Assembly: GCF_902499175.1 (NCBI RefSeq)
Contig: NZ_CABVQC010000041.1
Span: forward strand, 1 to 64,000
DNA from: Burkholderia aenigmatica
GTDB lineage: Bacteria > Pseudomonadota > Gammaproteobacteria > Burkholderiales > Burkholderiaceae
Reading direction: 5' to 3'
DNA length: 64,000 nucleotides
Position numbers and translations under genes: made by a program. The notes under the pieces were generated by a model. It worked only from the letters and a program-made list of their open reading frames with translations. It was not told where the DNA came from and ran no database searches. Shown one piece after another: positions 46,466 through 54,874 of the stretch (position 1 is the stretch's first letter; every line of letters begins with the position of its first letter).

Positions 46466-47554
46466 TCAGTGCGGCCGGGCGGATTCCCCAATCGGCAACG
46501 GCGCGCGTTTCGTTCCGCCCGGCCGGTTCGCCGAACCGGCCGCCCACTGCCACGCCAGCAGGCCCGGCAGATAGAACAGCAGATCGCGTACGCGCCGTGC
46601 GCCGGCCAGCGCGAGACATGTCGGCGGGTCGAACCCGAGCAGCCCACCGATCAGCACGAACCCGCCCTCCTGCACGCCGAGGCCGCCCGGCATCAGGAAC
46701 GCGATGCTGCTCACGAGCTGGATCAGCGCCTCGATCGCGAGCGCCTGCGCGAAAGTCGGCTCCGCGCCGAGAAAATACAGCGCGAGCCAGATTTCCAGCG
46801 CATAGCCGACGAACTGCAGCGTCTGCCAGATCGCGAGATAACGCACGACGATGCCGGTCTTTCTCCAGATCATCCGGATCGACTGATCGGTGCGCGCCGA
46901 CTCGCCGACCAGCGCCACCACCTTGCCGCTCGTGACGCGGTTGATCACGCGCATCGCGCGTTCGAACGGCCGCGCATGCTGCACCAGCGCGAACAGCAGC
47001 AGCACCGGCACCAGCGCGGCCATGCCGATCGCGAGGTTGCCGGCCACCCGCGCGGCATCCGACGACACGTGCTCGAGCACATAGCCGATCGCGACCAGCG
47101 CGAACACCAGCTGGCTGATCAGCGTCAGCTGCATGTCGGCGACGAGGCTGGCCACGACCGTTGCCGGCCGCACGCCCGCCTGCCGCAACAGGCCGAACGA
47201 CACGATCTCGCCGCCGATCCGCGCGACCGGCAACAACCCGTTGATCGATTCGCGGATCCACACGAGCTTCAGCATCGTCGCGAACGACGGCCGGCGCGGG
47301 CCGCGGATCAGCATCCGCCAGTCCCATGCGTTCGCGAGCATCGGCAGGATGTGCGCCAGCGCCGCGAGCAACAGCCCCGCGCCGGCGATCTGCAGGCGAT
47401 GCAGGATTTCCAGCGGATGCTCGCGCCAGATCAGCCACACGGCGAGCGCGAGCCCGCCCAATGCCGCCACCTGCCCCGCATGACGGAGCCGTGCGTCGCC
47501 CCGCGCGGCGTTCCGCTCCGCGGCATCGGCGCCGGGGTTCGTCTGCATCGTCAT
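46466..47554 (-). CDS. hpnL: HpnL-family membrane protein (lysylphosphatidylglycerol synthase-like TM domain)
   Basis: 362 aa with about eight TM helices. Family features: WIRESINGLLPVARIGGEIVSF, LVADMQLTLISQLVF, and IAFLMPGGLGVQEGGFVLIGGLLG near the C-terminus. HpnL proteins belong to the MprF-membrane-domain superfamily and go with hopanoid genes; a flippase-type role has been proposed for such domains. Start ATG 47554 overlaps the hpnI stop (ATGA), so translation is coupled. Confidence 0.87.
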   Translation of the reverse strand: MTMQTNPGADAAERNAARGDARLRHAGQVAALGGLALAVWLIWREHPLEILHRLQIAGAGLLLAALAHILPMLANAWDWRMLIRGPRRPSFATMLKLVWIRESINGLLPVARIGGEIVSFGLLRQAGVRPATVVASLVADMQLTLISQLVFALVAIGYVLEHVSSDAARVAGNLAIGMAALVPVLLLFALVQHARPFERAMRVINRVTSGKVVALVGESARTDQSIRMIWRKTGIVVRYLAIWQTLQFVGYALEIWLALYFLGAEPTFAQALAIEALIQLVSSIAFLMPGGLGVQEGGFVLIGGLLGFDPPTCLALAGARRVRDLLFYLPGLLAWQWAAGSANRPGGTKRAPLPIGESARPH

Positions 47555-48720
47555 GATTCGCTCACCGGCGACAGCAGGCCTTCCCGGTCGACGCGAAAGC
47601 GCGTGCCGCGCCACACGACATGCGACGAGAAGAAGCTCGACACGAACACGAAAAACTGCAGGAGATCGACGAACGGCAGCCAGAGCGCGCCGCGCAGGCC
47701 CGCGCCGGTCGCCCGGCTCGTCTTCAGCATCAACAGCGCCCGTGCGGCGAGCGCGGCGGCCGTCAGCCCGCACGCGGCGGTCGTGCCGCCGGAGAACAGC
47801 AGCGCCAGCAGCGCGAGCGGCACCGGGTGCATCAGCACCGAGCCGGCATGGCCGAGCCGGTCCGCCGCGCGGATCGTGCAACTCCAGCGCAATTCGTGTG
47901 CGTACAGCTTCGCGAACGTCTCCTCGACGCACGCATGCCCGACGACGAACGGCGGAATGACGACCTGCGCGCCCACCTGCCGCACCGCTTCGCCCAGCGC
48001 GTGATCCTCGGCCAGATGATGCGCGAAACGCGCGAGCCCGCCGATGCGTTCGAGCGTCGCGCGCGTGATCGCAATCGTCTGGCCAAAGCACGGACGCGCG
48101 CGCCCGATGAAGAGCCCGGTGATCACGCCCGGCAGGAAATGGTAGTTCGTCATCGCGACGGCGACACCGGGCCAGAAGCCCGGCGATGCGATGCCGCGAT
48201 ACACGCTCGTCACGATGCCGACATCCGGCTGCTGCAGCGCGCCGACGACGGCGCGCAAATAATCGCGCTCGACCAGCACGTCGCTGTCGGCGAGACAGAG
48301 CACCGAATACTCCGCGTGTTCGAGCATGTTCACGAGATTGGCGATCTTGCGGTTCGGCCCGTACAGCCGCGCATCGGCGACGACCTTGATGTTCGCATCA
48401 GGGTAGCGTGCACGCAGCGTCTCGACGGCCGCAAGGGCTTTGTCGTTCGCATCGTGCACGCCGAACAGGTGCTGGACCGGCCCCGGATAATTCTGTACGA
48501 AGAAGCTTTCAAGATGCTGTACGAGCTGCCACTCGTCCCCGTGCAGCGGCTTCGCGACGGTGACGCCCGGATAATCGCGCGGCTCGGCCGTCGCCCGGGA
48601 AAAGAACCGGCCGACCAGCACGCTGGCCGTGACCGTATATGCAATGCCCAGTAACACGCCCAGCCCGCAGACGATCGACATTGCCCCGGCCAGCGCGCGC
48701 AGCACATGCAGCAAAACCAT
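47551..48720 (-). CDS. hpnI: Hopanoid N-acetylglucosamine glycosyltransferase HpnI
   Basis: 389-aa family 2 membrane glycosyltransferase. N-terminal TM helix, catalytic domain with LCLADSDVLVERDYL, GQTIAITRATLERIGGL and LAEDHALGEAVR, QVGAQVV, H...RWSCTIRAADRLGH, then two or three C-terminal TM helices. It adds a sugar to bacteriohopanetetrol at the inner membrane; a deacetylase (HpnK), not in this window, then gives glucosaminyl-BHT. ATG at 48720 has GGGGAG before it; the longer open frame upstream is not used. Confidence 0.9.
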   Translation of the reverse strand: MVLLHVLRALAGAMSIVCGLGVLLGIAYTVTASVLVGRFFSRATAEPRDYPGVTVAKPLHGDEWQLVQHLESFFVQNYPGPVQHLFGVHDANDKALAAVETLRARYPDANIKVVADARLYGPNRKIANLVNMLEHAEYSVLCLADSDVLVERDYLRAVVGALQQPDVGIVTSVYRGIASPGFWPGVAVAMTNYHFLPGVITGLFIGRARPCFGQTIAITRATLERIGGLARFAHHLAEDHALGEAVRQVGAQVVIPPFVVGHACVEETFAKLYAHELRWSCTIRAADRLGHAGSVLMHPVPLALLALLFSGGTTAACGLTAAALAARALLMLKTSRATGAGLRGALWLPFVDLLQFFVFVSSFFSSHVVWRGTRFRVDREGLLSPVSES

Positions 48721-48782
48721 GCTTCTCCCCAGTGGTGACCCGTACGACCACGACACCCGGGAGCCGCCGCGCGCACGCGGGT

Positions 48783-49133
48783 TCACCCGTGCGCGCCGCC
48801 GTATCGATTCCCGTGGAGCCGGATGTGAAGGACGACCAAGCGACGATACGCGCATTCAGATGACACGACTACCGTGCGGCGATCGATTCCTGTCACGCGC
48901 ACGTAGCCGCATGCGACCGCGGCCCGGAACGCGACGCCGGCAAGCTTGCGGGCCGAAAGGATCGCGGTGGCGACCGCGATGACGACCCAGACGCGAAACG
49001 TCATCGTGGTGAAAAATGCTTCGGGTACGCGCCACGCAAGCAGCGACACCAGCACGAAACACTGAATGAACATGCCGGCCAGTGCGGCGATCAGCAGGTG
49101 GGCGCGCCATCGCTCGATCGTCGAAGATGCCAT
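48783..49133 (-). CDS. Hypothetical small membrane protein upstream of hpnI
   Basis: 116 aa. Two TM helices (LLIAALAGMFIQCFVLVSLLAW and FRVWVVIAVATAILSA) and a basic C-terminal tail with HIRLHGNRYGG. No family recognised. ATG at 49133 is preceded by GGGAGA. The gap to hpnI is only 62 bases and they share a strand, so it may be the first gene of the hopanoid operon. The C-terminal half, from about residue 65, could also be non-native readthrough. Confidence 0.6.
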   Translation of the reverse strand: MASSTIERWRAHLLIAALAGMFIQCFVLVSLLAWRVPEAFFTTMTFRVWVVIAVATAILSARKLAGVAFRAAVACGYVRVTGIDRRTVVVSSECAYRRLVVLHIRLHGNRYGGAHG

Positions 49134-49247
49134 GGTGAAGAGTCTCCCGTGCGGACGACCGGTATCGGTCTGAAAGATTCGAAAGGTCGCGTGGGTCACG
49201 ATCAGGACAAGCGAAAGTCCAGCAGAGTCCGATTGTGGCGACGCCTG

Positions 49248-49280
49248 CTTAACGTTTCGTTAAGGAAGCCACCGTAGAAT
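49248..49280 (+). promoter_or_regulatory. Promoter and inverted-repeat operator of the cytochrome b561 gene
   Basis: Perfect inverted repeat CTTAACG-TTT-CGTTAAG at 49248-49264, followed by a -10-like TAGAAT at 49275-49280, 42 bases before the ATG. The left arm overlaps where a -35 (TTAACG) would be, so a repressor binding there would block transcription. Confidence 0.45.
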
Positions 49281-49321
49281 CCACCCGACCGATACCGTCC
49301 CCGTCGTCCGCAGGAGTCTTC

Positions 49322-49849
49322 ATGTCCATGCCCGCCCGATATGACACCGTTGCGCGCTTTCTTCACTGGCTGATCGTTGCGCTGATCGTCGCGCAATTTG
49401 CGATCGGCTGGACGATGCCCGACGTACATCGCGACACGCAGCCTATCGGCCTGATCGCCGCGCACCTGCTCGTGGGCACCGCGCTGCTCGCCGCGATGGC
49501 TTGCCGCGTGCTGTGGCGCGCGACGCATCGCCCGCCCGCGAGCGACCTGCCGCCCGCGATGCGTGCGCTGTCCGGCGTCACGCATTTCGCGCTCTACGCG
49601 CTGCTGATCGCGGTGCCGCTGCTCGGCTGGATCAACGCGTCGTCGCGCGCGTGGGGCGTGACGCTGCTCGGGATCGTGCCGTTGCCCGCGCTGTCGGCGG
49701 CCGGCTCCGGATTCGGCCACGCGATGGGCGACGTGCACGGCATCCTCGCCTGGGCACTGTTCGGCGGTATTTGCCTGCACGTGGCCGCCGCACTGGCTCA
49801 CCGCTTCGTGCTGCGCGATCAGGTCGTGCAGCGCATGATGCCCTGGTGA
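49322..49849 (+). CDS. cybB: Cytochrome b561 (CybB family)
   Basis: 175 aa, four TM helices with the diheme-b ligands: His in RFLHWLIVALIV, AAHLLVG, THFALYALLIAVPLLGW and VHGILAWALFGGICLHVAAALAHRF. Family role: electron transfer from quinol to superoxide or periplasmic acceptors. ATG at 49322; ATG at 49328 is an alternative. Divergent from the hopanoid operon. Confidence 0.9.
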   Translation: MSMPARYDTVARFLHWLIVALIVAQFAIGWTMPDVHRDTQPIGLIAAHLLVGTALLAAMACRVLWRATHRPPASDLPPAMRALSGVTHFALYALLIAVPLLGWINASSRAWGVTLLGIVPLPALSAAGSGFGHAMGDVHGILAWALFGGICLHVAAALAHRFVLRDQVVQRMMPW

Positions 49850-50117
49850 TCGCCACGCTGGCGGCACGGCATGCCATCGCGCGCATGAACCGGGTTGCCG
49901 CCGACGCCGATACCGTCTTCCGTTCCGGTTCATCGCGCGATCGACCTGCCTGCCCATCTGGCGCGGCTGGCCAGATGGTCGCGACGCCGCGCGAAGCGGC
50001 GCGCGATGACCGGCATCGCTGCCGGCGCCCTTCTGCCGCGTCGGGCGGCACGAAGGGCTGCCGTACTGCCGTGCCGCGAACACGACGGCCTGAGGTCACA
50101 CAAGACCATAGCGACAC

Positions 50118-50399
50118 CTAGTTGCTGGTCTGCGCCGGCGTATAGGGGGCCGGTGCCTGCGCCTGCGCGGCGGCAGCCGCCGTCCTCGCCCGGTCCTGCT
50201 CGGCAAGCTTCGCCTCTGCCGCCTGGATGTCCGCCGGATACTCTCCTTCGTCACCCTTCGCCGGGTCATACCCGGCTGCCTCCAGGCGCATCAATTCGTC
50301 GCGAACCTGGGCGCGCGTCAGCGGCGCTGCCGATTGCGCGAAAGCCGACTGACCGACGATCACGCCCACCATCGTCAGGACTGCGATATATGTTTTCAT
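50118..50399 (-). CDS. DUF4148 periplasmic protein (copy 1)
   Basis: 93 aa. Signal peptide ending QSAFA, then LTRAQVRDELMRLEAAGYDPAKGDEGEYPADIQAAEAKL, the DUF4148 core, and a low-complexity Ala/Gln/Pro tail. Function unknown; the family is abundant in Burkholderiaceae. Of the two adjacent ATGs, the second (50399) has ideal spacing from AGGAG. A paralogue lies directly upstream on the same strand. Confidence 0.85.
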   Translation of the reverse strand: MKTYIAVLTMVGVIVGQSAFAQSAAPLTRAQVRDELMRLEAAGYDPAKGDEGEYPADIQAAEAKLAEQDRARTAAAAAQAQAPAPYTPAQTSN

Positions 50400-50479
50400 C
50401 ATGAACTCCTTCAATGTTCCGTATCGATCCACCTTGTTGAGTGCCTTGAATGCCTGACCTGCGCACGCAGGCGGCTGCG

Positions 50480-50824
50480 TCAGCTTCCGAAATAGATCGA
50501 GCAGAAGCTTGCGGGGCCGACACACGCGGCAGAACCTGGGCGCGGCGACATCGTCGCCGGCTTGCCTGCTTCGGAGGAGGCGGCCGGATTGCTGCCGACC
50601 GCCGTGCTGGCCTGATGCTGCGGCATCTGTTCGGCCTGCCGCCGGAACAGCGGGCTCACGTCCGGATACGACGTATCGGTCACGAAGCGCAGCCCGTTGT
50701 TTTCGGCGTCGATCAGTTGCTGCCTGACCTGTGCGCGCGTCAGTGCCTGTGCCGACGCTTGCGGCGCGATACCCGCGAGAGAAATCACCGCCACGGCGGC
50801 GGCCACCAGCCAATGCGTATTCAT
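50480..50824 (-). CDS. DUF4148 periplasmic protein (copy 2)
   Basis: 114 aa. Signal peptide MNTHWLVAAAVAVISLAGIAPQASA, then ALTRAQVRQQLIDAENNGLRFVTDTSYPDVSP, aligning with copy 1 over the core. The C-terminal tail differs (Pro/Ser/Cys-rich, ends CSIYFGS). AAGGAG precedes the ATG. Tandem with copy 1, 80 bases apart. Confidence 0.85.
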   Translation of the reverse strand: MNTHWLVAAAVAVISLAGIAPQASAQALTRAQVRQQLIDAENNGLRFVTDTSYPDVSPLFRRQAEQMPQHQASTAVGSNPAASSEAGKPATMSPRPGSAACVGPASFCSIYFGS

Positions 50825-50986
50825 GCTCCACTCCTTGAGAAGTCAACGAGACGATGTGCTACACCCGTATGACGACGGAGCGTGTGCATTTATTCCCGCG
50901 CGTCGTGGCCCGAACCACGCGGTTTCTCCGGCGCCGGGCGCGCTCGGGACGGACGTTCATGAAACTGTCATTCTTTCGTCAGCCGG

Positions 50987-51002
50987 CGTAACCTGACGTA
51001 AC
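50987..51002 (+). promoter_or_regulatory. Tandem CGTAAC half-sites upstream of the hydroxylase gene
   Basis: CGTAAC at 50987-50992 and 50997-51002, one helical turn apart, 64-79 bases before the ATG at 51066. The spacing suits an OmpR/PhoB-type response regulator; none is encoded in the window. Confidence 0.35.
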
Positions 51003-51065
51003 GCAGCGCCCGCCGCGCTTCGGGCAGACTGACGTCATCCCCTACGGATCGCCCATCGATCGACC

Positions 51066-51755
51066 ATGTCCGTCGCTTACGACTATGCAGCCGGCCTGCT
51101 GCGCATGCTGTACGACCGCCATATCGACGGCGGTGCAGTGCTCGACACGGCCGTGTTTCCCGACGCCGAGCGTTTCGTCCGGGCGTGGACCGTCATCCAG
51201 ACAGAGGCATTCGCCGTGGCGCGCGACATGCCGCGCATCCCGCGCTTTCACGAGATCATGCGCGAGCAGTACGACATCTCGGCCAACGACGCACGCGACT
51301 GGCGGATGTTCATCATGCAGGCGTACGGGCAGCCGTTCCCGCGTAACCTGTCGCGCTGCCCGACCGTCGCGTCGATCATCGCGGCGTCGCCGGACGTGCT
51401 GTCCGCATCGCTGTCGTTCCTCGCACCCGGCAAGCACATTCCCCCGCATCGCGGGCCGTTTCGCGGCATCCTGCGCGGCTATCTCGTGCTGTCGATGCCG
51501 AAGCGCGCGGACGGCACGCCGGCCGCCGTGCTCAAGGTCGACGGCCACGAATACCGGCTCGATGAGGGGCGTTTCCTGCTGTGGGACGACACGTTCATGC
51601 ACGAGGTGTGGAACGACAGCGACGCCGTGCGGATCGTGCTGCTGCTCGATATCCGCCGGCGCGGGATGCCGCGCCTGCTCACGTGGCTGTCGAATGCCGT
51701 GATCGGCGTCGTGCGGCTCGGGATCAGGATTCGCGGGCGGTCGATTCCGGTTTAG
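51066..51755 (+). CDS. Aspartyl/asparaginyl beta-hydroxylase-family dioxygenase (LpxO-related)
   Basis: 229 aa with the AspH fold: iron ligands in GKHIPPHRGPFRGILRGYL and DDTFMHEVWND, arginine for 2-oxoglutarate in VRIVLLLDIRR. The family includes lipid A 2-hydroxylase LpxO, but this protein lacks the usual N-terminal TM helix and is shorter, so the substrate (lipid, peptide or other) is open. Divergent from two DUF4148 genes; convergent with the ASCH gene. Confidence 0.85.
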   Translation: MSVAYDYAAGLLRMLYDRHIDGGAVLDTAVFPDAERFVRAWTVIQTEAFAVARDMPRIPRFHEIMREQYDISANDARDWRMFIMQAYGQPFPRNLSRCPTVASIIAASPDVLSASLSFLAPGKHIPPHRGPFRGILRGYLVLSMPKRADGTPAAVLKVDGHEYRLDEGRFLLWDDTFMHEVWNDSDAVRIVLLLDIRRRGMPRLLTWLSNAVIGVVRLGIRIRGRSIPV

Positions 51756-51853
51756 CGCACGTAACCGGCATGCGCCGGGTGACCGTTCGTTTCGCGACCG
51801 CCCTATCTTGTGACGAGAAGGAACTCAGCGCAGCCCGAATGCAGGCGCAATCA

Positions 51854-52219
51854 TCAGGACACCTTGCCGGAGCCATCCGACAACGCATAGATGCCGCGCC
51901 AGGCGACACACGGAAACGGCGGATCGATCGCCCGCACATTCGTCAGTTCCCAGCATACGTATCCGGCGCACCATGGCTTGCCTTGCGCGCGGGCTTCATC
52001 CGGCATCCAGTCGTGTATCCCCACGACGTCGACCAACGCGAGCGCGATACCGTCGGGGTCCTCCTGCCCGTCCAGTCGCAGAAAGATCGTGTTCTGCACC
52101 AGCACGAGATCGCGCAGCGGCAGGTCAGGTGGCGCCCACGACCGGATTTCCACCTGCTTGCGGCCCGCAACGATATCGTCGACGGCGGGTTTGACGATCG
52201 ACAGCGCGAATCGCGGCAT
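51854..52219 (-). CDS. ASCH-domain protein
   Basis: 121 aa. ALSIVKPAVDDIVAGRKQVEIRSWAPPDLPLRDLVLVQNT and later ALALVDVVGI, AGYVCWELTNVRAI match the ASCH (PUA-like) fold, thought to bind RNA or act as amidohydrolase in some members. ATG at 52219 is chosen; AAGGAA lies about 12 bases upstream. Confidence 0.85.
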   Translation of the reverse strand: MPRFALSIVKPAVDDIVAGRKQVEIRSWAPPDLPLRDLVLVQNTIFLRLDGQEDPDGIALALVDVVGIHDWMPDEARAQGKPWCAGYVCWELTNVRAIDPPFPCVAWRGIYALSDGSGKVS

Positions 52220-52454
52220 GGCAAGGGTTTCCTTCATCGGTAAATGGAACGCGTGCGACCGTCGACCGGCATTGCAACCGAACCCGGCTTGCGATGACGA
52301 TCCGGGCAGGATTGTTGCCGAATCGCCGGATCGTGTCGACCGGACGCATCCGACGCACCGGCGCACCGCGACTACGCGACGTCACCTTTCCGCCTCCAAA
52401 GGATCGCCTAAACTACAGACCGTCCCCTCCGCGCGGCTCCTGCCAGCCACCGCC

Positions 52455-52724
52455 ATGGCGCACCTCTTCTTCGCCGCTTCGATCCAGCGGCACATCGAAA
52501 CGCCCGAGCGCGAAATCGACGCGCACACGCTCGGCGAAGCATTCGACACCGTTTTCGGCAAGCAGCCGCGACTGCGCGGTTACATCCTCGACGACCAGGG
52601 TGCGCTGCGCAAACACCTGTCGGTATTCATCGACGGCCAGCCGATACGCGACCGGCAACATCTGTCCGATGTACTCGGCGATGCCAGCCGGGTCTATGTC
52701 GTGCAGGCGCTAACGGGCGGATAA
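52455..52724 (+). CDS. MoaD/ThiS-like ubiquitin-fold protein
   Basis: 89 aa. Beta-grasp pattern with the C-terminal GG (VYVVQALTGG) that in MoaD and ThiS is adenylated and thiocarboxylated. No activating enzyme of the MoeB/ThiF type is adjacent. It precedes a BNR-repeat protein by 67 bases on the same strand, a pairing I recall from many genomes with no known function. ATG 52455 gives the family-like length. Confidence 0.85.
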   Translation: MAHLFFAASIQRHIETPEREIDAHTLGEAFDTVFGKQPRLRGYILDDQGALRKHLSVFIDGQPIRDRQHLSDVLGDASRVYVVQALTGG

Positions 52725-52791
52725 GGGGACGCATGCATCCGCCCCGATCCAGCACCCGACCGCCAGATCGGGCCATCAGGAGACATCGCAC

Positions 52792-53940
52792 ATGAACGAT
52801 CGACTGCTCGTCGCCACCCGCAAGGGCCTGTTCGTCCTGCAGGCCGACCGCCACGGCGGCTGGACGCTCGGTGAACCGCACTTCGCCGGCGAGCCGGTCA
52901 GCATGGCGCTGGCCGACCCGCGCGACGGCACGCTGTATGCCGCGCTGAACCTCGGCCATTTCGGCGTCAAGCTGCACCGCAGGCAGGCCGGCGCCGCCGA
53001 CTGGGAAGAATGCGCGGTTCCCGTCTATCCGCCGCAACCTGCCGACGCCCCACCCGCCAGCGCCCGCGTGAATGCCGGCACCGGCGACGCGGACGACGCG
53101 CCACCCGGGCCGCCACCGCCTACGTGGACACTTCAGCAGATCTGGTCGCTCGAAGCCGGCGGCGCCGACGAACCGGGCGCGCTGTGGGCCGGCACGATTC
53201 CCGGCGGGCTGTTCCGCTCCGACGACGGCGGCAGTTCCTGGGTGCTCAACCGGGCCTTGTGGGATCGCCCGGAGCGCGCCGAATGGGGCGGCGGTGGATA
53301 CGATGCGCCGGGCATCCATTCGGTGATGGTCGATCCGCGCAACAGCCGGCACGTGACGATCGGCATCTCGTGCGGTGGCGTCTGGCAGACCGCCGACGGT
53401 GGTGCGACGTGGCGTGTGACCGCCGACGGCATGGAAGCCGACTACATGCCGCCCGAGCGGCGCGGCGAACCCAACATGCAGGATCCGCACCGCGTCGTGC
53501 AGTGCGCGGCCAACCCGGACGTGCTGTGGACGCAGCATCACTGCGCAATTTTCCGCTCGACCGATGGCGCCGAACACTGGCGGCGCATCGAGGCGCAGCC
53601 TTCGAGCTTCGGCTTCGCGGTGGCCGTACACCCGAGCGAGCCGGATACCGCGTGGTTCGTGCCGGCCGTGAAAGACGCGTGCCGGATTCCGGTGAACGGC
53701 CGGTTCGTCGTCACGCGCACGCGCGACGGCGGGCGCAGTTTCGAGCAGTTCACGAACGGGTTGCCGCCCGCACCGGCGTACGACCTCGTGTATCGGCACG
53801 GGCTCGCGGTGGACGATTCGGGCACGCGCCTCGCGATGGCGTCGACGACGGGCGGGTTATGGACGTCCGACGACGGTGGGGAAAACTGGCGGCTGGTGTC
53901 TGCGCATTTGCCGCCGGTTTATTGCGTCAGGTTCGGGTAA
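52792..53940 (+). CDS. BNR/Asp-box beta-propeller protein (sialidase/YCF48-like)
   Basis: 382 aa, no signal peptide. At least five Asp-box motifs, such as SDDGGSSW, TADGGATW, STDGAEHW, TRDGGRSF and SDDGGENW, spaced along the chain, give a beta-propeller. Sialidase catalytic residues are not evident, so it is more likely a binding or assembly protein than an enzyme. GGAGAC-like site before ATG 52792. Probably co-transcribed with the MoaD/ThiS-like gene. Confidence 0.88.
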   Translation: MNDRLLVATRKGLFVLQADRHGGWTLGEPHFAGEPVSMALADPRDGTLYAALNLGHFGVKLHRRQAGAADWEECAVPVYPPQPADAPPASARVNAGTGDADDAPPGPPPPTWTLQQIWSLEAGGADEPGALWAGTIPGGLFRSDDGGSSWVLNRALWDRPERAEWGGGGYDAPGIHSVMVDPRNSRHVTIGISCGGVWQTADGGATWRVTADGMEADYMPPERRGEPNMQDPHRVVQCAANPDVLWTQHHCAIFRSTDGAEHWRRIEAQPSSFGFAVAVHPSEPDTAWFVPAVKDACRIPVNGRFVVTRTRDGGRSFEQFTNGLPPAPAYDLVYRHGLAVDDSGTRLAMASTTGGLWTSDDGGENWRLVSAHLPPVYCVRFG

Positions 53941-53950
53941 CGACGGGCGA

Positions 53951-53969
53951 CGGGCCGGTTGCCGGCCCG
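53951..53969 (+). terminator. Hairpin after the BNR gene
   Basis: CGGGCCGG-TTG-CCGGCCCG, 8-bp perfect stem, starting 10 bases after the stop; no T-run. Confidence 0.4.
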
Positions 53970-54097
53970 CTCCGGAACGTCGAAGCCGATGCAAAATGCG
54001 GTGGCCCGCTCGTCGGCAAACCGCGCCTCCGCACGCCGCCCGATCGGCCCGCCGAATCGCTTACACTGCACGCCCGGCCTCTCATCCTCCCGTCGCC

Positions 54098-54820
54098 ATG
54101 CGATTTCTCCGGTCGTTTCCCGAGCGTTTCGCCGCTGCGCCGCACCGCCTGCGCGCGCTGCTTGCGCTCACCGCCCTCGCCGCCTCCACCGCCCATGGCG
54201 CTGTGCTGACCAACACGACCGACGCTCCATGCGGCAAAGTCGACACCGGCTACACACTCGACGACAGCATCCGCGGCGCGTTCGGCTCGACCCAGCCGGT
54301 CACCGCCTGCATCGACGTGCTGCGCGGGCAGCCCGACGGCCCGCGACGCCTGCGCATCTTCGTCGACGGCAAGCGCGTACTCACGAACGACGCGATCGCG
54401 ATGGGACCAGACGACGGCGGCGTGATGGGCGATCCGTACCAGCCGCTCGACATCAGCCATGGTTCGCTGCTGGTGCGGAATGACGGCGGCAGTTCGATGC
54501 GCTGGGGCGAAACCTGGCGCGTGACGACGCGCAACGGCCAATGGATCGTCGCGGGATGGGATGAGGATCGTTGGGACTTCCGCTGGGACGGCAGCGGCAG
54601 CAGCGAATCCCATACGAGCGTCAATGCATTGACGGGAGACGTGCACGACAGCGACGCGCCGATCCCTGGCGACGAAACGCCCGCGAAACGCGCCGTCCGT
54701 CGCACCTGCAAGCTGCCCGACGCATGGCGCAGTCCGGCCGTCGCGCAGATCGCAGCGATACGCGACCGAAGCTGGCGTTGCGACGCGAAGCTCGCAAAGC
54801 CGATACGCCCCGGGCAATGA
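54098..54820 (+). CDS. Hypothetical secreted protein
   Basis: 240 aa with an arginine-rich signal peptide ending STAHG/AVL (about residue 34). Mature part has four Cys and motifs DGKRVLTNDAIAMGPDDGGVMGDPYQPLDI and GETWRVTTRNGQWIVAGWDEDRWDFRWDG; no family recognised. Likely periplasmic. Convergent with a LysR gene. Confidence 0.75.
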   Translation: MRFLRSFPERFAAAPHRLRALLALTALAASTAHGAVLTNTTDAPCGKVDTGYTLDDSIRGAFGSTQPVTACIDVLRGQPDGPRRLRIFVDGKRVLTNDAIAMGPDDGGVMGDPYQPLDISHGSLLVRNDGGSSMRWGETWRVTTRNGQWIVAGWDEDRWDFRWDGSGSSESHTSVNALTGDVHDSDAPIPGDETPAKRAVRRTCKLPDAWRSPAVAQIAAIRDRSWRCDAKLAKPIRPGQ

Positions 54821-54874
54821 CCGGAGCGGCACACCCGCCCGCGCATGACGAGCGGTGCGGCCATGCGTTCCCGC

